This document shows positions 54,988-64,000 of a stretch of DNA of 64,000 nucleotides, in pieces. The position numbers and the translations under genes were made by a program. Below the pieces are notes generated by a model that was not told the origin of the DNA, searched no databases, and was given only the letters and a program-made list of their open reading frames with translations. Source of the DNA: Adenophora triphylla var. japonica. Taxonomy: Eukaryota; Streptophyta; Magnoliopsida; Asterales; Campanulaceae. The first letter of the stretch is position 1. Every line of letters begins with the position of its first letter. The stretch covers positions 422,176-486,175 of the forward strand of contig JAFEMH010001365.1 in assembly GCA_022495995.1 (NCBI GenBank). The letters are read 5' to 3'.

Positions 54988-56972
54988 GAGCCCCTCGGCG
55001 ACAGGTCTTATGAAAGAAGAAGTGTCGTCGATAGAAAAGACATCATTCGAACATTGGGATGGTCGTGCCGCAGTGCCTACTTATCTCTAAGAGAGAATCG
55101 GACCAAACGTAGTTCGACTCCAAAACACTAAAAAGGCTATTTTAGTTATTTTGAAAAGCATTTTTGAAAATCGAAGAGGGATTTTTTGAAAAGGTAAAAT
55201 CATGCGAGGAATCAAAAGACTTGACCCAATTACGAAGATACCCATTTGTTGATGAAGTTGTTGAAGTGTGCGCCCGAGGGTTGCGACGTTCCCGTTGTTG
55301 TTGCCGAGGTCACGGACTTTGAAGTTGTCTTTGCCGTCACGGACTTTGAAGTTGTCGCCGAGGTCACGGACTTGAAGTTTCTTTGCCATCACGAGACTTT
55401 GTTGTTGTTGCCGAGTCACGGACTTGAAGTTCTTTGCCGCACGAGACTTTGAAGTTGTCGCCGAGGTCACGGACTTGAAGGTTCTTTGCCATCACGGACA
55501 TTGTTGATGTCGCCGAGGTCACGGACTTGAGGTTCTTTGCCATCACGAGACTTTGTTGGTGTTGCAGGAGTCACGGACTTGAAGTTGTCGGTTGAGACGA
55601 AGGTTGTCGGCCCACAGCCAATGCAAGGATATATGCCACGATGGTCTCGGATGGACCCGAATGATTCTTACCTTTACATGCACTGTCGGCACATAAATAT
55701 TCCAAATAGATTTTCAGTTTTAGTTGTTTGACTGGACTTACGTGGTGGTGCTCACGTACATTCGTGTAAATGGCCGGTCGGTCATTTTGGTGGTGAGTTT
55801 ATGTATGAGTATATGGTATATGGAAATGTAGGGACATTTGTATGGATTTGTATTTGAGATGGGTGAGCTATGTATGAGTGAACTTGTGTTTGACAAGTTA
55901 GGACCAAATCAGGTTTTGCGGAATGCATTTGCTAGTCGGCGAGGTGAATTGTTGTAGAATTTTGATGAGTATCCTTGTGTGAACACATCTAGGTCATTGA
56001 GAATCTTCATTCTTACTTCTCCTTGAGTCGTGTCTCTAGGAGGCAAACGACTACACATCTGTCATTGTCGTAATGGCTTTGTGTCTAAGGCCCTTTGTTG
56101 TCTCAAGCCCCAAGTTGCTTGCAATGCGGTAGATGACTTTGTGAACGAGGCTTGTGAGTACTCTCTTGATTTGAAGGTGATCGAAGAAGACTCTCCTTGT
56201 TGATTTGATTTGAAGATGATCGAATGATGTTTGATGAAGAAGGCTGAAGAATACTCTCCGCTTTGACCTTTGATTTTTTTTTTCTTAGTGCGCACCTGGT
56301 TTTTGCCTAGACCGCCCTTTCGGGTTTTCAATCTAGCGGGCATCTCTTTTGCGTCTTTTTTTCATCATTTTTTTGAATAGTATGTAACTCGAAGAGAACT
56401 CAGAGAGAAAAAATCTTATTGAGGAGAGAGAAATGAGATCTCAAGTTTAGTTGAGGAGAGACGGACTCTATTCTTTGGAAGGTGATCCAAGCATTGACTC
56501 TTTGGAGAGGTGTATTCTCTGATGATGAGAATGAGAAGCAAAGAGGAAAGCCCCTAATGCAGATTTGATTATTTTGAAGAGTTTGAAATAGAGGTTGACT
56601 GGGGGAGGAAAGGTGAGGAAGCCCCAGTTTTGATGCTTGAATTTCAAGAGTGTGTATGAGAGTGGCTAACAGGAAGCCCTAGACTCGACAAAGGAACGTT
56701 ACTTGGCTCAAGGATCTAGAAAAGTTGTTCTACCTTTTAATGAACCGTGCATCCTCTAGAAGTTTCTAAGTAAGATTGAGGAGAAAGCCAATCATTAGTA
56801 TGACTTAAGGGTAAATATTTTTCTTGATACTGAAAGTCTTCTTCACTTGATGTAGGAGGATTTTGAGGAATCCTCTTTTCTTTTGTTGGTATCACTTGAC
56901 TCCTCTTCTTTGTGGGAGAGTCCTTCTTGCCTTTGTTGAAATTCCATCCTTGTTGTGGGGCGATGAAGGCTT

Positions 56973-57007
<35 letters not shown>

Positions 57008-57554
57008 CGATGCTCCATTTTTGCACAGGACGAATTTAGGAGTTTCTTCCTAGCGAGCTTTTTATATATTATTTTTTTTTTGTACTCTCAAAGCCTTGAG
57101 TTGAGTAGCCCCACTTTTCTTTGGATGAATGTTGACAGCAGCACCTTTGGCTTTCTTCGCTTGTTGGTCTCTAACTTTCAGTAGGGGTAATGTTTAACCC
57201 TTAAGCCTCCTAATGATAACTTGCTTCTTAAAGTCACTTAGAAGTTTCTATTTTTGCGATGATTTAGGGAATGGAAGGTCCATTATTTTACATGAGTTGA
57301 ATGATAGAACAACTTTAGGGAAAGTGTTTAGGAAAAGAAAATTACTTTGATTAATTGAGAAATTTAAGAACAGACTCGATAATTTTAGATGACACAAACT
57401 AGAGGAGGTGAGGAGTACTAGAAAGACAGAACGACTCTTCGAGTTCATACTTGGAAATTTAAAACCTAATCTACTTCTATCAAAGGAGAAAGGGAGAGGA
57501 TAGTTGTAGCCCCAAAGTGGTAAGTGTGGGTTTCTTCTTGGAGCTTCATCTTCT

Positions 57555-58919
57555 TCATGGAGTACGAGGAAGAGGATTGGTGATGACATTGGGACGTTCT
57601 AGATCTCCATTGTCAAAGAGGTCTTGGATGATGTCCTTCAAGTGGTGGCAGGAGTTGGTGTCGTGGCCGGTGAAGTTGTGGTATTTGCAGAATAAGTGAT
57701 GAGCATGATTCGGACCCATATCCTTCGGAGGACCACCTTCCCTTAGTTTGATCTTTTCATTCTGGACAAGCACATCGAAGAGTTCTTCTTGAGTGATTCC
57801 TTCAATTTTGTCGTAGTGCCTCTTTTTCTTTTCAGGAGGAGGAACAGCAGAATACTTTCCGGTGTTGGAGCGGTTGAGTGCAATAGCGTTGGCCCAGAAG
57901 CATCCTTACTTGTAGTGGGCTTGTTGTAGCGGAAAGTACTTTCCTTCTTTTTGCTTTTTAGGAAGTCGTCAACCACAATTCCGGACTCATGGAGTTCATT
58001 GAAACTAGGAAAGTAGTTACCGGCGAGCTTCTCTTGAAATTCATCACGAAGGCATTGAAGGAAGATGTGGATTTGCTCTTTGAGAGTAGGCCTTTCGACA
58101 ATTTCGGTGAGTTTGAGTCTCCATCTTCTAGCAAATTCGGCAAAGGACTCATTTGCATGTTGTTTGGTTTGTTCAAGATCCCTCCTAGTAGGACGGTAAG
58201 TGGAGTTGTCTTCAAACTGCCTTTGGAAGACTAAACATGCAGACGACCAATCAAGCCTTGTAGTCGTAGGAAGAGACATGTACCAATCCCTTGCAGCACC
58301 CTCCAAAGTTTGAGGAAAGCATTGGGCTAAGATAGTGTTATCAACGCCCATTGGAAGCATGGCCCAAGTGTAGGTCTCAACATGAGCTCGAGGACAGGTA
58401 GTACCATTGAACTTGGCAATGTCGGGTGTCTTGTACTTGCGAGGAAACTTAGCGATGGATTGTTGAAGAGCATCGGGATCAAATGGAACGAATGACCCTT
58501 TTGAAGTGTCAAGAGTCGCAAGTTTCTTCTCGAGGTAGTTCTTAGTAACATGGTCACCAAGTTTAGTAGTTTCACCACTGCCTTCTTTCTTGGTTTAGCA
58601 CCCTTGGAGGTATGTTCCTCATCATCGGAGGAGGATGAGGAAGAGGAGGAATCGGATTCTTCCTTTTTCTTGCTTGACTTCTTGGTTTTTCTATTTACTT
58701 TGGTGTAGGATTCCTCTTCGTCGGAGGAGGATTCCACTTTACCTTTTGCTTTCTTCCTTTCTTGACTTTCAACTCGTGGAGTTCTTTCATGAGGGCGGCC
58801 ATTTGGGCATTTTGCTCATCAATTTGCTTACTTTGTTCATCCAACCTAGTCGTGGCTTCGATGAGTTGGACCTTAGCATCGTTGAAATCGGCCTCGGTGG
58901 TAGAAGGAGAAGCGGACAT
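57555..58919 (-). pseudogene. Gag of the second unit, frameshifted
   Basis: Same protein as at 51072-52442, start at 58919. It is broken by a lost T in a TTTT run near 58600, by GACTGAAGC changed to GGCCCAGAAGC near 57890, and by altered sequence near 58740. A 6-bp in-frame difference near 57628 removes one 'IQ' pair. The disruptive sites include CTG/CAG contexts, so part of the decay may be sequencing error. Confidence 0.8.
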
Positions 58920-60429
58920 CGTGTCGAGCTTTGGCGAAGAACCTAGACGTGTAGCAACCGTGTTAAACCATGATCGAGTCCCAAACAAGTCGGTGAATAG
59001 GGTGAATGAAGGCTTGAAGGTTTGAAAGTTTTGGCCAAAACACGAAAAGACCGAACACTTATCTCGTACGAGACAAGTAGTCTCGCGCGAGACTTCACCA
59101 CGAAAAGTCACAATTTTCTGATTTTAATCCTAATTTTGGTCGGACGGAAAATCCGTTTTGGGGGTTTCTAAAGTTCAAGAACCAAACCTAGGGACCTAGG
59201 GGTCGGAGTAATCCAAAGTAACATCAAGTTTTGTGCAATAAGTTTGGTGAGAAAATTTTCTCTTTTTAGGGGCAAATCCGAAGGGACAACCGTAGGGACG
59301 TTTCCGAAGGGACAATTCCGAAGCGACAATTTATTGATTTCTTTTCCGTGGATTATTGCACAAAATGATCTTGACAAGGGATTACAAGGACTCCAAGATC
59401 AAACCGACCGGTCAAGGAGTGTCTTAAAAAGTCAATCTACATGATATGTGGCGATGCAGGGCTGGAAGGCTAGGCTCCCCGCGATATGACAATCTAGGTG
59501 GATTGAATACGCGGAGTGGGATGATCCAACTTCGGAGAGACCGGCGACTAGGTGGTTACCGTCATCCGTCCTTAGTGTGGGTCCGGGTTTTATAGAGGGT
59601 ATGTAGTGCGGTAGCGGTTATATATGATGTGCGCGTGTGTGATAGTCAATCTAGGTGATAGAGTAAAATAGAAAGTTTTTTGAAAACTAAATAAAAACAG
59701 ATAGTGGCCGCACCAAGTGGTTGCCTACGTTTCTCCCAAATTAGGAAGACTCAGGCCGTCGTAGTTCCACTTAAAGAGAGAGAGAGAAGGAATTAAATTA
59801 ATTTAAATTACAACTCCCGAATCCTCCGTGGACCGGACTTTAAATTAAATAATCAATCACACGCAGGTATATAGTTCGAGTAATTAAAATTATTCTACCC
59901 TGCAAAGTTAGTACAAGCAAAATAATAATAATAATTTATTTTGAATTTTCTGAAATTTTTTTGAAAATTTTGGAAAGCTTTTTCTTTTGATTTTTGTTTT
60001 TGTTTTTTTAATGATCAAACCCCTTTTTTTTTTTTTTTTTTTAGAAGAAATCAACAAAGGGTTTTATTGTTTTTGTGCGGTCAAACGTTGGCATAAAGTC
60101 AACTGAGGAGTTTGTTTGTTTTTTTTATTTAATAGGTCAAACAATGATGAAAGCAAATCACCCTTTTTTTTTTTATAATGCCATGACTCAGCGCCGCCAA
60201 ACGGGAGGAATGATAACTTTTGTTTTCATGCCGTGTACTAATCTCGCGCGAGATTAGTATATCTCGCGTAGGATAAGTATTCGGACGATAATTTTTTTGA
60301 AAACGGTGTCGAAAAATTTCAAAAAAATCCGGAAAAATCGGATTTTTACAAAAAATAAAAAGATTGATAATACTCAATTTGTAACGCAAGTCTAACCCTC
60401 TTAATTAATTGTCCCCAGAAGTCGCCAGC

Positions 60430-61466
60430 CGTAGCGATGCGTGAATTTTGAAATAACAGTCGCCACTTATTATTTATTTAGGAAAACAATAAGAAAAACC
60501 TTAAAAAGAGATTTGAGGGTTCGGGGTTAAGTTATCGAATGGGTAGGTCGAGGAGCATCCATTCCACCCAATCCGGAGATCGGTCTTGCCAATTGAGTAT
60601 TATCAATCTTTTTAATTACTAATTAAATAAAGAACAAGAAAACCCTAATCAATTTCTTGATTAGGGATGTCGGATTGTACGCTTCGAGATCGCCTTCATC
60701 GATTGAAGGGACTCTAAGCTAATCCTTTTTGATGGGATTACACCACTCTAAAAGCCAATAGAGAGAGATTAAGAAGAAAAGAGTAAAAGTATAGGAGTTT
60801 ACCTAGTTTAGGGAGGATTTGATTTAGAACGTGGTTCTAAGATGTTTTCTCGATCGAGAAGTGATTTGGGCGAGTTTCGACTCAATATGAGAGTCAAATC
60901 GTGATGCGGACAGAGCTTCGCCTCAATCCTTGATTCGGGTTTGGATGTTTGTTGATCAACGTGGTTGATAAACAAACTTTAGGTGAGTTTAGGGAGGTTT
61001 TGTGAGTGATTTGAAGGAATCTTTCGTGGAAAGAAACCAACAAATTGTGTGTGTTGTGTGGAATTTACGGACCTACGAAACAGTGGAAGTCACCAAGTAT
61101 TTATAGGGGTTTAAGAGGTAGAGGTGGAGAGGTAAAACACTCCTAGGAAGCTTCCGAACTCAATTCGATTGGAGAACCGGATTAGATGAGGTTTATCAAG
61201 AAAAGAGTTTGAAAACGGAGAAGGAGAGTGATTTACACATCTGTCGAGGGATATCTCGCGCGAGATATGATATCTCGTGCGAGATATCTAGTACGATGAC
61301 TATTTTGTCCTCTTCGATTTATTCCGTTAGTCGGTTAGGTCCAAAACTAACGAGGTTAGTTAGAAACTTAACGAAACATGACGAAACGATATGCTTTCAT
61401 CAAAACATAAAGAGAGACTAAGAGTAGTGTAATCATGAATTATTGGTTCAGAATGGGGTGTCTACT
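60430..61466 (-). repeat. LTR copy C
   Basis: Third LTR, with the same TATA region and palindromes (about 61250-61290). It differs from A and B in a short stretch near 60930-60990 (GTTGATCAACGTGGTTGATAA). The flanking primer site on its left is altered (AGAAGTCGCCAGC). Confidence 0.85.
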
Positions 61467-64000
61467 GAGCCCCTCGGCGACGGAGTCTTATGAAAGAAGA
61501 AGTGTCGTCGATAGAAAAGACATCATTCTGAACATTGGGATGGTCGTGCCGCACAGCTGCCTACATATCTCTAAGAGAGAATCAGACCAAACGTAGTTCG
61601 ACTCCAAAACACTAAAAAGGTTATTTTAGGTATTTTGAAAAGCATTTTTGAAAATCGAAGAGGGATTTTTTTGAAAAGGTAAAATCATGCGAGGAATCAA
61701 AAGACTTGACCCAATTCTGAAGATACCCATTTGTTGATGAAGTTGTTGAAGTGTGCGCCATCAGGGATTACCTTGACGTTCCCGTTGTTGTTGTCTTGCC
61801 GAGGTCACGGACTTGTTGTCGTTTGCCGAGTCACGGACTTTGAAGTTGTCGCCGAGGTCACGGACTTGAAGTTTCTTTGCCATCACGAGACTTTGTTGCT
61901 TCGTTGCGGAGTCACGGACTTGAAGTTCTTTGCCGCCACGGACTTTGAAGTTGTCGCGAGGTCACGGACTTGAAGTTGCTTTGCCATCACGAAATTTGTT
62001 GATGTCGCCGAGGTCACGGACTTGAGGTTCTTTGTCATCGCGGACTTTGTTGGTGTTGCCAAAGTCACGGACTTGAAGTTGTCGGTTGAGGCAGAAAGGT
62101 TACATTTGGCCTATGTCTAAGATATATACACGATGGTCTCGGATGGACCCGAATGATTCTTACCTTTACGTACACATCGGCACATAAATATTCCAAATAG
62201 ATTTTCAGATTTTAGTTGTTTAAAAGGCGGACTTACGTGGTGGTGCTCGCGTCGGTCGTTGGGTATAAATGGCCGGTCGGTCATTTTGGTGGTGAGTTTA
62301 TGTATGAGTATATGGTATATGGAAATGTAGGGACATTTGTATGGATTTGTATTTGAGATGGGTGAGCGTATGAGTGAACTTGTGTTTGACAAGTTAGGAC
62401 CAGAATCAGGTTTTGCAGAATCTGTTGCTAGTCAGCGAGGCTGAATTGTTGTAGACTTTTGATGAGTATCCTTGTGTGAACACATCTAGATGCATTTGAG
62501 AATCTTCATTCTTACTTCTCCTTGAGTCGTGTCTCTAGGAGGCAAGCGACTACACATCTGTCGACTTATCGTAATGGCTCTATGTCGAGGCCCTTTGTTG
62601 TCTCGAAGCCCCAAGTTGCTTGCAAGTGGTAGATGACTTTGTGAACGAGGCTTGTGAAGTCTGCTCTCTTGATTTGAAGGTGATCGAAGAAGACTCTCCT
62701 TGTTGATTTGATTTAGAAGAAGATCGAATGATGTTCGATGAAGAAGGGTGAAGAATACTCTCCCTTTGTCCTTTGATTTTTTTCTTAGTGCGCACCCTGG
62801 TTTTTGCCTAGGCAGCCCTTTCGGGTTTTCAATCTAGCGGGCATCTCTTTTGCGTCTTTTTTTTTTCATCATTTTTTTGAATAGCGGTATGTTAACTCGA
62901 AGAGAACTCAGAGAGAAAAAATCTTATTGAGGAGAGAGAAATGAGATCTCAAGTTTAGTTGAGGAGAGACGGACTCTATTCTTTGGAAGGTGATCCAAGC
63001 ATTGACTCTTTGGAGAGGTGTATTCTCTGATGATGAGAATGAGAAGCAAAGAGGAAAGCCCCCTAATGTAGATTTGATTATTTTGAAAAGTTGAAGTAGA
63101 GATTGACTGGGGAGGAAAGGATAGGAAGCCCCAGTTTTGATGCTTGGATTTCAAGAGTGTGTATGAGAGTGGCTAACGAGGAAGCCCTAGACTCGACAAG
63201 GAACGCTACGTGGCTCAAGGATCTAGAAAAGTTGTTCTACCTTTTAATGAACCGTGCGTCATCTAGAAGTTTCTAAATAAGATTGAGAAGAAAGCCAATC
63301 ATTAGTATGACTTAAGGGTAAACATTTTTTAATTGATGTGAAAAGTCTTCTTCACTTGATGTAGAAGGATTTTGAGGAATCCTCTTTTCTTTTGGTGGTA
63401 TCACTTGACTCCTGCTTCTTTGTGGGAGAGTCCTTCTTGCCTTTGTTGAAATTCCATCCCTTGTTGTGGGGCGATGAAAGAGCTTGAGAGTTTTTTTTTT
63501 TTTTTTAGATACTCGTTGGGGGCGAATTTGAGGAGTTTAACTACAGCGAAGCTTTTTATTTTTATTTTTTATTTTTTTTTGTACTCTCAGAAGCCTTGAG
63601 TTGAGTAGCCCCACTTTTCTTTGGATGAATGTTGGCAATGACACCTTTGGCTTTCTTCGCCTTGTTGGTCTCTAGCTTTTCGGTAGGGGTAATGTTTAAC
63701 CCTTAAGCCTCCTAATGATAACTTTGCTTCTTAAAGTCACTTAGAAGTTTCTATTTTCTACGATGATTTAGGGAATGGAAGGTCCATTATTTTGCATGAG
63801 TTAGATGATATTCTGTGAGGTAGAACAACTTTAGGGAAAGGTGTTTAGGAAAAGATATTACTTTAATTTATTGAGAGAAATTTACAGAACAGACTCGATA
63901 GTTTAGAAGACACAAACTAGAGGAGGTGAGGGAGTACTAGAAAAGACAAGAACTGACTCTTCGAGTTCATACTTGGAACTTTAAAACCTAATCTACTTCT
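61467..64000 (-). mobile_element. Third TR-GAG unit, truncated by window end
   Basis: Collinear with 54988-57490 of the second unit: tandem repeats (61795-62075), the 345-bp block missing from unit A, poly(T) at 63491-63506. The window ends just before gag. Confidence 0.85.

Larger units (their letters stand above)
47818..64000 (-). mobile_element. Head-to-tail array of gag-only LTR elements (TR-GAG-like)
   Basis: Three LTR copies start at 47818, 53952 and 60430, each followed by the same internal sequence, giving units of 6134 and 6478 bp and a third cut by the window end. All are minus-strand. Each unit is LTR, leader, gag, then about 2.2 kb of non-coding repeats, with no protease, reverse transcriptase or integrase. 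Such gag-bearing non-autonomous elements are known as TR-GAG. Adjacent units share one LTR, as expected from unequal LTR recombination. Confidence 0.85.

Noticed and set aside
1..64000. tRNA, rRNA or snoRNA genes
   Set aside because: No cloverleaf-like A and B boxes or rRNA blocks were noticed; only primer-binding sites resemble tRNA ends. A tRNA scan was not run.

Overview
This window is nuclear DNA of a flowering plant, probably a eudicot. It has spliced genes, abundant Stowaway-type MITEs, Ty3/gypsy retrotransposons, a Helitron, and a clear orthologue of the Arabidopsis ankyrin-PGG membrane protein ITN1. Only two ordinary host genes look intact: an F-box/LRR gene of the SKIP19/FBL23 type (6.8-8.0 kb, minus strand) and the ITN1-like gene (36.3-40.7 kb, plus strand). 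Most of the rest is nested mobile DNA. All calls were made by reading; no database search was run.

Layout. 1-3323: right end of a Tat-like Ty3/gypsy element with an intact, spliced antisense gene and its 3' LTR. 3.6-5.2 kb: inverted arrays of hairpin-forming repeats. 5.8-6.2 kb: a foldback MITE. 6.8-8.0 kb: the F-box gene. 8.2-9.8 kb: a segmental duplication whose two copies reveal three insertions with their empty sites. 10.09-15.12 kb: a non-autonomous LTR element carrying a decayed partitivirus-like RdRp sequence, a PRP40-like host fragment and three tandem-repeat blocks. 17-35.5 kb: a Helitron (HUH Rep plus PIF1-like helicase, now frameshifted). It is split by a 9.1-kb Tekay-type chromovirus with exact 5-bp target duplications, and near its 3' end by a 2.6-kb Pack-MULE-like element holding a complete-looking dynein light chain (LC8) gene. 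A small ORF at 16,987 starts with a histone-H3-tail-like sequence. 36.3-40.7 kb: ITN1-like gene. 40.9-43.6 kb: a cluster of nested MITEs. 43.9-44.8 kb: degenerate repeats. 44.8-47.8 kb: one end of another Tat-like element. 47.8-64 kb: a head-to-tail array of gag-only LTR elements sharing LTRs, about 6.1-6.5 kb per unit.

How parts relate. The Tekay insertion separates the Rep histidine motif from the Rep tyrosine motif, so the Helitron was already present when the chromovirus landed. The Pack-MULE and the Helitron tail show similar nesting. The LTR element at 10-15 kb appears to have collected both viral RNA-derived and host mRNA-like sequence. The gag-only array probably arose by unequal recombination between LTRs.

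Caution on sequence quality. In the transposon regions, CAG and CTG triplets are scarce, and between repeat copies they often appear as CG or a scrambled form. Several frameshifts in transposon genes sit exactly there. Some may be read or assembly artefacts at CHG-methylated cytosines rather than true mutations.
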